This document shows, one piece after another, positions 6,706 through 15,185 of a stretch of DNA of 36,263 nt (position 1 is the first letter of the stretch; each line of letters opens with the position of its first letter). Under the pieces are notes generated by a model that ran no database searches, was not told the origin of the DNA, and saw only the letters and a list, made by a program, of their open reading frames with translations. The position numbers and the translations under genes were made by a program. The DNA comes from Lachnospiraceae bacterium (GTDB taxonomy: Bacteria > Bacillota > Clostridia > Lachnospirales > Lachnospiraceae), in NCBI GenBank assembly GCA_011959105.1, contig BLLU01000298.1:1-36263 (forward strand), read 5' to 3'.

Positions 6706-7800
6706 TCACATAAAATAGGGCGTGTTGTCAAAACGCAGGTCACACCGGGATTCGATTCCGAAGGTCCGGTAATAGGCTTCCTCCAGAGGAATCCAGCGCT
6801 GCCGATAGGCTTCCAGGCCGGTTCCCTCCCTGCGTTTCAGCCGCGCCAGCTGTTCCCCGGGACGGCAGTACAGGAAGATTTTCAGGTCGTAGTGGGGGGC
6901 CAGCAGAGGATGCTGGCTGTAACTTCCCTCCACTACGGTGAGGGGGGCGGCGGGGAGCACTCTGGCCTCCGCCAGCTGTCCCCTTTGGCAGCTGTAGGGC
7001 CGGCAGGCGATGGTCTCTCCTCTGGAGGCGGGCAGCAGGGCCTCCTGCAGAAAGCGCTCCAGGTCCATATTGCCGCAGGGGGTCCGTTCCCACCCGGGGG
7101 AACGCCGCTCCGGGGGCAGATAATAATCGTCCATATGCAGTACCCGGCAGGGGAACAGCTCTGCCAGCAGCGCCGCCAGGCTGGATTTGCCGCCGCCGCA
7201 GGGGCCGTCTATGGCCAGCAGCACAGGTTTCGAGGCAAGCAGGCGTCTTTCCGTCTCATAAAGGATCGGGAAGTATATGGCGTACTCCTCCCGCAGAATC
7301 CTGTAATGAGGCGCATATGCCTCCCGGAAGGCGGCGCTGTGGTGCAGGGCCGGACAGCCCGCCCTGCGGTATTCTTCCAGCCAGGACTCCAGAGCAGGGG
7401 CGCAGAGCCCAAAACGCCGGCCATATTGCTCCAGCCATGCCAGCTTTTCTTTTAGGCTTTCCGCCGAGCCGCGGTGCTGTTTTGCCGTCAGGAAAAACAG
7501 CCGTGCCAGCAGGGGCGCGGCGGCGGAAAGATCATAACCGCCCGTCAGGTGAAAGCGGCAGAGCCGGTTGCCGATTTCCTCCGGGTTCTCCGGGACCGCA
7601 TGTGCCGGTGCGGGCCCGGATATCTGTTTTTCCCACTCGCGGGTGATTTGCTCCAGAACCCTTTCGGGGCTGTCCACCATGTGCTCCGGCCCGAATTCAC
7701 TCTGATATAAAAGTTTCCCATAGTCTGCGGGTTCCATCAGCGGGTAGCGCTGCCTGTGCAGGGCCACAATCTCCCGCAGTTCTTTTTGTCTCACTGCCAT
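6706..7800 (-). CDS. Uridine-kinase-like P-loop protein with an N-terminal helical domain
   Basis: A 364-aa cytosolic protein. The C-terminal half (about 190-364) is a nucleoside-kinase-type P-loop NTPase: Walker A GPCGGGKSS at 199-207, the acidic HMDDYY at 222-227 where uridine kinases bind the nucleoside, and VVEGSYSQHP near 289-298, similar to the EG.Y motif of phosphoribulokinase/uridine kinases. The N-terminal half (1 to about 185) is a helical module with YQSEFGPEHMV, which occurs in Firmicutes proteins of unknown role. The substrate therefore need not be uridine. Start ATG at 7800 follows AGGAAAGGA. The gene converges on the membrane protein gene with 38 bp between stops and no clear terminator. 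Confidence 0.85.
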   Translation of the reverse strand: MAVRQKELREIVALHRQRYPLMEPADYGKLLYQSEFGPEHMVDSPERVLEQITREWEKQISGPAPAHAVPENPEEIGNRLCRFHLTGGYDLSAAAPLLARLFFLTAKQHRGSAESLKEKLAWLEQYGRRFGLCAPALESWLEEYRRAGCPALHHSAAFREAYAPHYRILREEYAIYFPILYETERRLLASKPVLLAIDGPCGGGKSSLAALLAELFPCRVLHMDDYYLPPERRSPGWERTPCGNMDLERFLQEALLPASRGETIACRPYSCQRGQLAEARVLPAAPLTVVEGSYSQHPLLAPHYDLKIFLYCRPGEQLARLKRREGTGLEAYRQRWIPLEEAYYRTFGIESRCDLRFDNTPYFM

Positions 7801-7854
7801 AGCTGTCCTTTCCTCATACTCTTATCCGTTTTCGTGTCCTTTCGTCTGCTTTTC

Positions 7855-7884
7855 ATTTTAACAGAGAATTTTCGGTTTTCGCAA
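7855..7884 (-). promoter_or_regulatory. Promoter for the uridine-kinase-like gene
   Basis: On the minus strand, TTGCGA (7884-7879) is followed after 18 bp by TAAAAT (7860-7855), in an AT-rich divergent intergenic region. Both boxes are good but imperfect matches. Confidence 0.5.
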
Positions 7885-7914
7885 GGGAGAAAAAGATATT
7901 AGCCATCAAAAAGA

Positions 7915-7943
7915 TTGTCTATTTTGTGACATTATGGTATTTT
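7915..7943 (+). promoter_or_regulatory. Extended -10 promoter for the tandem membrane-protein operon
   Basis: TTGTCT at 7915-7920 and TATTTT at 7938-7943 are 17 bp apart, and the -10 is preceded by TGG, an extended -10 element. Predicted transcription starts about 35 nt before the ATG at 7984. Confidence 0.5.
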
Positions 7944-7983
7944 TTGCTGAAATACGGAAAGCGAACGGAAAAGGATGCGAAAA

Positions 7984-10242
7984 ATGGACAAAATATCTTT
8001 TTGGAACAGGCGGAGTACTAAAATCATATGGGGAATCTCTGCTTTTATCGCGGCTTTAATCCTGATTCGGATTCTGCTGCCCAATCGGGAATATTGCTAT
8101 GAGGTGAATACCTCTTTTCAGGAGGGAGTTCCCCTGGAGGCCTATCCGGTCTATGAGGGGATCCGGCTGCCGCCGGGGGTTTATCGTGTGGAACTTACAT
8201 ATTCCTGCAGTACGGATATGCAAAATCTGTGTACGATGAAGGACGACTCGGTTTTTACAAAAGGGCTGTTGACCCATGGAGATTTTTTTTACAGCGGCCT
8301 TTCCAGAGCGGGCTTTCATATGTGGCTCTTTGAAAACGCGGATGCCATGCGGCTGCAGATAAAATATTGCGGGCAGGGAGAACTGAGAATCGATAAACTG
8401 TATATTTATGAGACGGATCAGCTATGGACCATGTGCCTGACCATTCATTTGTTTATCACGGCGCTGCTCCTGGCGGCAGGGTATTTCAGACTGTATGTCC
8501 GTACTTTTCCTCTTTCCGGGGAAGTCAAAAATGTGGTATTTGCCCTCTCGGTTCTGGCGCTGCTGGCCTCTGCCCCGTATATGACAGGTTCTGTGGCCTC
8601 CGGGGCGGATTTGTCCTATCATCTGCATCGGATAGAGGGCATTAAGGACGGTATCCTATCCGGGCAGTTTCCCGTGCGGCTGGAGCCGGAATGGGTACAT
8701 GGCTACGGATATGCCAACGGGATATTTTATTGCGGAACGCTTCTGCTGTTTCCCGCGCTGCTGCGAATCATAGGGTTTCCGGTGATCTTTTCCTACAGCT
8801 GCTATTGCGTGGCGCTGAACATATTCACCATACTGATCTCTTATTACTCGTTTTACGGGATTTTCCGCAGCAGATATATCGGTGCGGCGGGGAGTGCCCT
8901 GTATACCATGTCGGTATTCCGAATCTATAAGTTCCTGATAACCTCGGCAGTGGGGGAAGCCAGTGCCCTGGCCTTTATGCCCCTGATTGTTTACGGATTC
9001 TGGCGGGTGTTTACGGGAGAGGGGTATGGCAGATCATGCAGAGGCAGCTGGTTTCCCCTGGCCTTCGGATACGCGGGACTGATCCAGACCCATGTGCTGA
9101 GTTGTGAGATCACCGTATTTCTGACAGCCATTCTCTGTGTGGTCTATGTGAAGAAGATTTTTTCCAAAGAAAGGTTTTGGGAGTTATGTAAAGGAGCATT
9201 GGGAGCGCTGGGGCTGAGCTGCTGGTTTCTTGTTCCGTTTGTGGACTACTTTCTGCGGGAGGATATGCATGTCAAGCATGTATGGGCAAGGCCGATTCAG
9301 GACAGAGGGCTGTATCTGGCGCAGCTGCTGTTCAACTGGTGGAGATTTGGCGACAATGCGCTGATCGGTGAGTCCGGCATGGTGCGTTCCCATGCGCTGG
9401 GGGTCGGCTTTGTCCTGGGGCTGGGTTTCTTCCTGTTCGGCGCTCTGTGGTTTGGGGGAAGGCTGTCGGAAACAGGTGTCCGAATCTGGAAGCTGGGTAA
9501 GACCGCATGGGCGCTTGGGGGTATGCTGATGCTGATGAGTCTGGAACTTTTCCCCTGGGACAGAATCCAGAACAGCAGCCGTCTGGCGGCCTCCCTGGTG
9601 AGCAGTCTGCAGTTCCCCAACCGTTTTCTGGGCTGGGGCAGTCTCTTTCTGGTTTTGCTGTGTTGCTGCTGCCTGTACTGCTTTTGGGAAAAAAAGCGGA
9701 AGCGATTGTTTTTTACCGCTCTGGTATGGGTGCTGGCGGGCCTTGTCACATCCGGTCTGTATCTGTATGATCATGTGGGCAGGGATCAGAAGCATCTGGC
9801 ATTGTATAACCGGGAGGGTATGGGGGCCGGTTATATTTCCGGAGCGGAGTATCTGATCCAGGGAACCAGAGAGGAGACGCTGCTGTACAGGGATCCCGTG
9901 GTGAGCGGCGGGGTGCGGGTGAGTGAATATGAGAAAGGGGCGCTCAGGGCCGAATTCGTCTGTGACAATGCGGGAAGGGAGGAAGGGTATGTGGACTTGC
10001 CTCTGCTGCATTATTATGGATACAGGGCTTACGCCGGAGACGGGGAGGAGCGGCTGCAGGTATGCAAAGGGGACAACAATGTGGTCCGTGTGATCATTCC
10101 GCCTCAAAGTCATATGAAGGTTGCGGTGATGTTTGTGAGCCCATGGTATTGGCGCGCCGCGGAATGGGTGAGCGCGGCTGCTGCGGTATGGATCGGCATA
10201 TGCCTGCTGCGCCGGGTCAAACGGAAGGGGGAAAGGCTGTGA
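7984..10242 (+). CDS. PTPS-related multipass membrane protein (GT-C-like), copy 1
   Basis: A 752-aa membrane protein with TM1 near residues 15-35, an extracytoplasmic beta-rich segment (about 36-140), roughly ten further hydrophobic helices, a second extracytoplasmic segment (about 600-720) and a C-terminal helix. After the second TM comes GADLSYHLHRIEG (D209, H213) and GQFPVR. This pattern fits the 6-pyruvoyl-tetrahydropterin-synthase-related membrane family, which resembles lipid-linked-sugar GT-C glycosyltransferases and YfhO-type proteins. HVLSCE and LELFPWD motifs are shared with the next gene. The likely role is transfer of a sugar to an envelope polymer or lipid, by inference only. The ATG at 7984 is preferred over 7975 because GGAAAAGG abuts the latter but lies 9 bases before the former. 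It ends in a 4-base GTGA overlap with copy 2. Confidence 0.8.
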   Translation: MDKISFWNRRSTKIIWGISAFIAALILIRILLPNREYCYEVNTSFQEGVPLEAYPVYEGIRLPPGVYRVELTYSCSTDMQNLCTMKDDSVFTKGLLTHGDFFYSGLSRAGFHMWLFENADAMRLQIKYCGQGELRIDKLYIYETDQLWTMCLTIHLFITALLLAAGYFRLYVRTFPLSGEVKNVVFALSVLALLASAPYMTGSVASGADLSYHLHRIEGIKDGILSGQFPVRLEPEWVHGYGYANGIFYCGTLLLFPALLRIIGFPVIFSYSCYCVALNIFTILISYYSFYGIFRSRYIGAAGSALYTMSVFRIYKFLITSAVGEASALAFMPLIVYGFWRVFTGEGYGRSCRGSWFPLAFGYAGLIQTHVLSCEITVFLTAILCVVYVKKIFSKERFWELCKGALGALGLSCWFLVPFVDYFLREDMHVKHVWARPIQDRGLYLAQLLFNWWRFGDNALIGESGMVRSHALGVGFVLGLGFFLFGALWFGGRLSETGVRIWKLGKTAWALGGMLMLMSLELFPWDRIQNSSRLAASLVSSLQFPNRFLGWGSLFLVLLCCCCLYCFWEKKRKRLFFTALVWVLAGLVTSGLYLYDHVGRDQKHLALYNREGMGAGYISGAEYLIQGTREETLLYRDPVVSGGVRVSEYEKGALRAEFVCDNAGREEGYVDLPLLHYYGYRAYAGDGEERLQVCKGDNNVVRVIIPPQSHMKVAVMFVSPWYWRAAEWVSAAAAVWIGICLLRRVKRKGERL

Positions 10243-12545
10243 GAGATTTTTGGAGCAGGCATAGAATTTTACTCTGTGTTGAATTACTGGGTATTCTGGT
10301 GTGCTGGGCATTCTGCTTCAGGCCGGAGGAACCGGTATTTTCCGTGGATGGAGAAGCCATATCCCGCAAAATGGAGGCGGATGGCTCCTGCGACTATTAC
10401 CGCAGTGAAGAATTTGCCCTGAGTCCCGGTGTATACCGGCTGGAGGTAAGGGGCGGGGATCATGAGGGGATCTGGTATCCCACAGTTTCCACGGAGGAAA
10501 GCAGCTTTCAGGCCCTGCGGTGTAATGGCGCTTCCGTCTTTGCGCATCAGCGGGAGACAAAGATAGAGGTGTATGTGGTGGATCCTGTGGACAAAGCCTT
10601 TGTGGCCTGCAACTATATCGGGGAGACGGGGCAGGCCATAGAGGCTGTCACTCTCATCCGCACGGGCATCGGGTGGAGGATGCTCACATTCATCCTGCTG
10701 CTTGCGGCCACAGGTGTGAATCTGCTGGTGTGGATGCGGCAGGCGCTGACGGAAGGCCGCATGCGAAGGGAACAGGAGATTGTGGTATGGGTGCTGGGAT
10801 TCTGTGTTCTGCTGGCGTATCTGCCCTATACCACCGACTATTTTTCCACCGGGGCGGACGGGGCTTTTCATCTGCTGCGAATTGAGGGATTGAAGGAGAC
10901 CCTGCTGGGGGGACGGCAATTCCCGGTCAGGATACAGGAGTATTGGCTGTACGGCCATGGGTACGCGGTATCCAGCTTTTACGGGGATTTGTTCTTGCTG
11001 TTTCCGGTGATGCTGCGGGTCATCGGCTTCAATCTGATGGACGCCTATAAACTTTTTATGCTGGCGGTGCTGGTGGGTACGGCGCTGACTTCTTATTATT
11101 CTTTTTACAAATGCACCGGGGACCGATATGGGGCGCTGCTGGGAAGTGTGCTGTACCAGTTGGCCCCTTACCATATTTATAATTTTTACAATCGGAGTGC
11201 GGTGGGAGAATACCTGGGCATGATGTTTTTACCCCTGGTTCTCTGCGGATTCTGTCAGATCTACATGGGAGACAGCAGGCAGGCCGGCTATCTCCGGGCC
11301 AAACTTCCGCTGATCGCGGGGATCAGCGGAATCCTGCAGTCCCATATTCTGACCTGTGAGATGACGGTGGCGGGACTGCTTGTGGCGGCTGCGGTGCTGT
11401 GGAGGAAAACCTTTCAAAAGGAGATTCTGAAAGAATTGTTTAAGGCGGCGCTTCTCTGCATTCTGATCAACGCATGGTTCTGGGTCCCGCTTTTGAAGAT
11501 GCTTTCCGTGGACAAGTACGCGCTGGGGGATATTGTGTCCCAGGATATCCGGCACATGGGTACAAGACTGGCCGGAATACTTCAGATGTACCCCTATATG
11601 GGCGGGGGACAGACGGGGATGTATAATGGGGAGCCAATCCAGGCGGGGGCGGCGTTCTGGGCCGTACTGCTCTGCTGTCTGGCGCTGCGTCTGTGCCGTC
11701 CGAGGCGGGGGCGAGACAATCCCTATGACAGGGTCATGGGCGTTGGAGCGGCTCTCAGTCTGGCTGCGCTGTTTTTAAGTACAAGGTATTTTCCCTGGGA
11801 TATGGCGGCAGATATTCCCGGCATAGGCATATTGGCCACGGCCATACAGTTTCCCACCAGATTGCTGGCCGTTTCTACTCTGTTTTTTGCGTTCACCGCT
11901 TCCTTTTTTGTGCCCTGGCTGCGGGCGGAGGGAAAAGCATGGACATCGCCCCCAGGGGATGCCGTCAGGGCGGGCTGTGTCATTGCGGTGTCGATGATCG
12001 CGGTGTGGTCTGCGGCTTTTCACGTCAATGACATTTCCTATAACATGCGTCCGATCAGGCTGTACACGGCACAGAATATGGGGAGTGCCAGCGTGGTAAA
12101 CGGAGAGTATCTGCTGGCAGGGGAGCAGGGAGAAGCCTCTCCTGCTCCCATATCGGAGGTTGCCGGCATGGGGTTTCATGACCCGGCGGCGGACCCGGGG
12201 CTTGTCTGGACAGAGTATGTCAAGGAGGGACTGGAAGTCCGTTTGTTTGTGGAGAATCGCACAGAGGAAGAGTTGTATGTGGAACTGCCGCTCACAGGAT
12301 ATCGGGGATATGATATGGAGACTGCCCCGGGTACCGCCTTGCCTTATATCACAGAGGAGAGGGGGGCCCATGGAGATCTGCGGATTGCCGTACCCGCCGG
12401 TTACAGCGGCAGGATTCATGTGTCCTACAAAGGCTTTGCCGTTTTCAGAGCGGCGGAAGCGGTATCCCTTCTGACCCTCCTGCTGTGGGCAGGGCTGGCT
12501 TTGAGGCGTAGATTTGGCGGACGAAAGGAGACTGTGCATGGATAA
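10239..12545 (+). CDS. PTPS-related multipass membrane protein (GT-C-like), copy 2
   Basis: A 768-aa paralogue of the preceding protein with the same plan: N-terminal TM, extracytoplasmic domain, GADGAFHLLRIEG motif (D207, H211), FPVR, HILTCEMT, RYFPWD, many TM helices and a C-terminal extracytoplasmic domain closed by a last helix. The start is GTG at 10239, overlapping the TGA of copy 1 as GTGA with a purine-rich GGAAGGGGGAAAGG just upstream, so translation is probably coupled. A longer frame upstream lies inside copy 1 and is not credible. The function is probably the same class of envelope glycosylation as copy 1, with a different donor or acceptor. Its 3' end overlaps the third gene by 8 bases. 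Confidence 0.8.
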   Translation: MRDFWSRHRILLCVELLGILVCWAFCFRPEEPVFSVDGEAISRKMEADGSCDYYRSEEFALSPGVYRLEVRGGDHEGIWYPTVSTEESSFQALRCNGASVFAHQRETKIEVYVVDPVDKAFVACNYIGETGQAIEAVTLIRTGIGWRMLTFILLLAATGVNLLVWMRQALTEGRMRREQEIVVWVLGFCVLLAYLPYTTDYFSTGADGAFHLLRIEGLKETLLGGRQFPVRIQEYWLYGHGYAVSSFYGDLFLLFPVMLRVIGFNLMDAYKLFMLAVLVGTALTSYYSFYKCTGDRYGALLGSVLYQLAPYHIYNFYNRSAVGEYLGMMFLPLVLCGFCQIYMGDSRQAGYLRAKLPLIAGISGILQSHILTCEMTVAGLLVAAAVLWRKTFQKEILKELFKAALLCILINAWFWVPLLKMLSVDKYALGDIVSQDIRHMGTRLAGILQMYPYMGGGQTGMYNGEPIQAGAAFWAVLLCCLALRLCRPRRGRDNPYDRVMGVGAALSLAALFLSTRYFPWDMAADIPGIGILATAIQFPTRLLAVSTLFFAFTASFFVPWLRAEGKAWTSPPGDAVRAGCVIAVSMIAVWSAAFHVNDISYNMRPIRLYTAQNMGSASVVNGEYLLAGEQGEASPAPISEVAGMGFHDPAADPGLVWTEYVKEGLEVRLFVENRTEEELYVELPLTGYRGYDMETAPGTALPYITEERGAHGDLRIAVPAGYSGRIHVSYKGFAVFRAAEAVSLLTLLLWAGLALRRRFGGRKETVHG

Positions 12546-13794
12546 AAAACAAAAGTTTCGGATCAGCGCATTGATTTACGGTCTGATTTTTCTGATCACA
12601 TCGGCCCCTGTTTTCTGCGGGTATATCCCGGAGGGCGGGGATATGGCCTTGTGGATGGGCAGGATACAGGAGATAGAGCAGAGCCTGGCCCAGGGCAGCA
12701 TGAGTTGGTTTCCCACCCCTGCATGGACGGCGGCCTGGGGCGGCGGGGCGGAAGCATTTGATTGCGGAATATGGCTTTTGCCGTTGGCGGCGGCCTGGCT
12801 TCTGGGAATGGGAGAGCAGATCGCCTACTGCCTTTTCATGGGGCTGGTGCAGCTGGGGACCATGGCGGCGGCGAGATGGATGATGGGGGCATTTTCCGAA
12901 AAAACGGCGGTGGTACTGTGGGGAACTCTGTTCTATATGGGATGCCCCTGGCATATCTATGTCTGCTTTGACAAAGCGGATCTGGGACAGGCTCTGGTAT
13001 GGGCGCTGGTTCCCGGTTTTATAGGAGGAATGGCTCGTCTGTGCCGTTCCCGGGGGAGAAACAGGGCGGCCCGGTGTGTATCGGCCGCCTTCTATGCGGG
13101 GATCTGGTATGCGGACGCAAGATGGGGCGTGATTGTCGGAGGGTGCGCGGTGCTGTATCTGCTGCTCTGGGAGCGGCGGGGCCGAAGTTTCCTTTCCGTG
13201 ACGCTTTCCATGGCGGCGGGAGGGGCGTTGGCCATGCCGTCCGTGCTCTATCTGACCCGGTATCTGATAAAAGGCGGTATGCAGGTGTGGAATCTGCCCT
13301 TGGGCTGCATCATGGAAAATGGATATGCCCCGGGGCTTTTTCTGACCACCTGGGTTTATCGGCCGGACCTGCCGGGGATGGGAATCGGGTATATGGGGGG
13401 GATTTTATTGCTGGCCTGGCTCTGCTTCCGGGGAGAAGGGGGGAAAATGGATGGTTCCGTAAAGAGAGTGCTGCTGCTTTCCGGGATATTGACGGCAGCG
13501 TCCCTTCAATATTTTCCCTGGGATCTGGTGCAGAGGCTGGGGGCTCCTTTTCTGCGCTTTGTGGGTCTTTTGGAGACACCGGGGATTTTCTGGGGAGCCG
13601 CCAATATGCTGTTGGCGGTTCCGGCGGGATGGGCGGTGGGGGAACTGCGGAAAAAGAAGGACTGTCTGCGGCAATGGGTCCTTCCTCTGCTCCTGCTGTG
13701 CGCCGTTCTGGCAACGGCTCTGTATATGTGCAATACGCTGACCTATGTGCGTCCGCCGCTGGGCCGGGATATAGTGTCTCCCGTAGTCTATTGA
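12538..13794 (+). CDS. Shortened third PTPS-related membrane protein, probably degenerate active site
   Basis: A 418-aa polytopic protein starting at ATG 12538 (AAAGGAGA upstream), overlapping the previous gene by 8 bases. Alignment by eye to copies 1 and 2 shows the same core: GGDMALWMGRI in place of GAD..xHxxRIEG, the WFPTP segment, and LQYFPWD near the end. It lacks the N-terminal extracytoplasmic domain (D35 follows TM1 directly) and the C-terminal extracytoplasmic domain. The conserved His of the motif is Trp39. It may be an accessory or regulatory partner of the two longer proteins rather than an enzyme. About 10 hydrophobic segments are visible. It ends the operon; a new promoter begins about 30 bp downstream. 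Confidence 0.75.
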   Translation: MDKKQKFRISALIYGLIFLITSAPVFCGYIPEGGDMALWMGRIQEIEQSLAQGSMSWFPTPAWTAAWGGGAEAFDCGIWLLPLAAAWLLGMGEQIAYCLFMGLVQLGTMAAARWMMGAFSEKTAVVLWGTLFYMGCPWHIYVCFDKADLGQALVWALVPGFIGGMARLCRSRGRNRAARCVSAAFYAGIWYADARWGVIVGGCAVLYLLLWERRGRSFLSVTLSMAAGGALAMPSVLYLTRYLIKGGMQVWNLPLGCIMENGYAPGLFLTTWVYRPDLPGMGIGYMGGILLLAWLCFRGEGGKMDGSVKRVLLLSGILTAASLQYFPWDLVQRLGAPFLRFVGLLETPGIFWGAANMLLAVPAGWAVGELRKKKDCLRQWVLPLLLLCAVLATALYMCNTLTYVRPPLGRDIVSPVVY

Positions 13795-13824
13795 GGCGCC
13801 GGGAGGAGAATCTTCAAGTCCCGG

Positions 13825-13853
13825 TTGCAAAAAGATTTTGAAGAGCGTATAAT
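13825..13853 (+). promoter_or_regulatory. Promoter of the solute-binding protein / chemoreceptor run
   Basis: TTGCAA at 13825-13830 and perfect TATAAT at 13848-13853 are 17 bp apart. Transcription is expected near 13860, about 26 nt before the ATG at 13886, which is preceded by GAAAGGTGAGA. Confidence 0.75.
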
Positions 13854-13885
13854 TCTGCTAGTAACAGAAGAAAGGTGAGATATTT

Positions 13886-15139
13886 ATGAGACGGAACTAT
13901 TTTCTTTCATCGTTGGCGGCAGGAATATGTCTTTTGCTGACAGCATGCGGCGGGCCGGAACTTTCGTCTGCGCCGGAACCGGAACCTGCGTCGGAGGGGA
14001 CCACAGAGGAGACAGTGGCCCTGACAGTCTGGGGGGCAGAGGAAGACGAGGCGCTTTTACAGGAGATATTTGAGTCCTTTCGGCAGCATTATGCCGATCA
14101 GGCACAGTTTCAGATTACTTTTCAGGCCCAGAGCGAGTCAAACTGCAAGGATATGCTGCTGGGGGATTTGGAGAATGGGGCAGATGTGTTTGCCTTTGCG
14201 GACGATCAGGTGGCGGCACTGGCGGCAGCAGGCGCGCTGGACCCGGTGGCGGACCATGAGAAGATCCGCGGCGAAAACCTGCCTGCGGCGGTGGAGGCCG
14301 CCAGTGTGGACGGCGTGTTGTATGCCTATCCCCTCACGGCGGACAATGGCTATTTTCTCTACTATAATAAGGCTTATTTTACCGAGGAGGATGTGCAGAG
14401 CCTGAACCGCATGGTAGATGTGGCGGCTGAAGCCGGGCGGCATGTGGTCATGGACTGGTCCTCCGCATGGTATGTATATTCTTTCTTCGGCAATACAGGG
14501 CTGGAACTGGGGCTTAATGAGGACGGAATCACCAATTACTGCAACTGGAACAGTACGGAGGGCCCTGTCAGGGGCGTAGACGTGGCGCGGGCCATGGGGG
14601 CTATCGCGTCCAGTCCCGGATTCGACAGCCGCACGGACGAGGAATTTCTCTCCGGCGTGCGGGACGGTTCCGTCATCGCCGGAGTCAGCGGTGTGTGGAA
14701 CGCGGTTGCCCTGCAGGAGATCTGGGGGAAAAATGCCGGGGCCGCCAAACTGCCGGCATTTTCCTGCGCAGGCGGGGAAGTGCAGATGGCTTCTTTTTCC
14801 GGGTGCAAGCTCATCGGCGTAAACGCTTACTCACGGCATCCTGAATGGGCGTCCCGTCTGGCGGAATGGATTACCAGTCAGGAGAATCAGGCCCTGCGCT
14901 TTGCCATGCGGGGACAGGGGCCGTCCAATGTCAACGCCGCCAATTCTCCGGAAGTTCAGGCATCGCCCGCCATCGCGGCGCTGCTGGCGCAGTCGGAATA
15001 CTCCCAGCTTCAGCGGGTGGGAGGAAAATTCTGGGATCCGGTGGCGGAATTTGCCCTTGCCATAGCCGACGGAAAAATTACGGACATACAGTATCAGACC
15101 CAGCTGGACCGCCTTGTAGAAGGGGTAACGGCCCGGTGA
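13886..15139 (+). CDS. Extracellular solute-binding lipoprotein (ABC family 1 type), orphan
   Basis: A 417-aa lipoprotein with a signal peptide (MRRNYFLSSL...) and a lipobox LLTAC with lipidated C21, then a Ser/Glu/Pro-rich linker. The mature part begins VALTVWGAEEDEALLQEI and has the features of family 1 (maltose-type) binding proteins: ADVFAFADDQVAALAAAG, VDGVLYAYPLTADNGYFLYYNK, and a late HPEWASRLAEWI stretch. These proteins capture sugars or oligosaccharides outside the membrane. No permease or ATPase gene is adjacent. Instead a transmembrane chemoreceptor starts 46 bp downstream, so the protein may present ligand to that receptor or serve a transporter encoded elsewhere. The ligand cannot be read from sequence. 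Confidence 0.88.
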   Translation: MRRNYFLSSLAAGICLLLTACGGPELSSAPEPEPASEGTTEETVALTVWGAEEDEALLQEIFESFRQHYADQAQFQITFQAQSESNCKDMLLGDLENGADVFAFADDQVAALAAAGALDPVADHEKIRGENLPAAVEAASVDGVLYAYPLTADNGYFLYYNKAYFTEEDVQSLNRMVDVAAEAGRHVVMDWSSAWYVYSFFGNTGLELGLNEDGITNYCNWNSTEGPVRGVDVARAMGAIASSPGFDSRTDEEFLSGVRDGSVIAGVSGVWNAVALQEIWGKNAGAAKLPAFSCAGGEVQMASFSGCKLIGVNAYSRHPEWASRLAEWITSQENQALRFAMRGQGPSNVNAANSPEVQASPAIAALLAQSEYSQLQRVGGKFWDPVAEFALAIADGKITDIQYQTQLDRLVEGVTAR

Positions 15140-15185
15140 TGCGGGCAGGGGATTGGTGAATCATGAGTATTGGGAGGGAGACTGA

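Noticed and set aside
5354..6709. 451-codon open frame antisense to the GntR/DUF5808 operon
   Set aside because: Its composition (Pro, His, Gln-rich) is typical of antisense shadows; it overlaps two well-supported genes.
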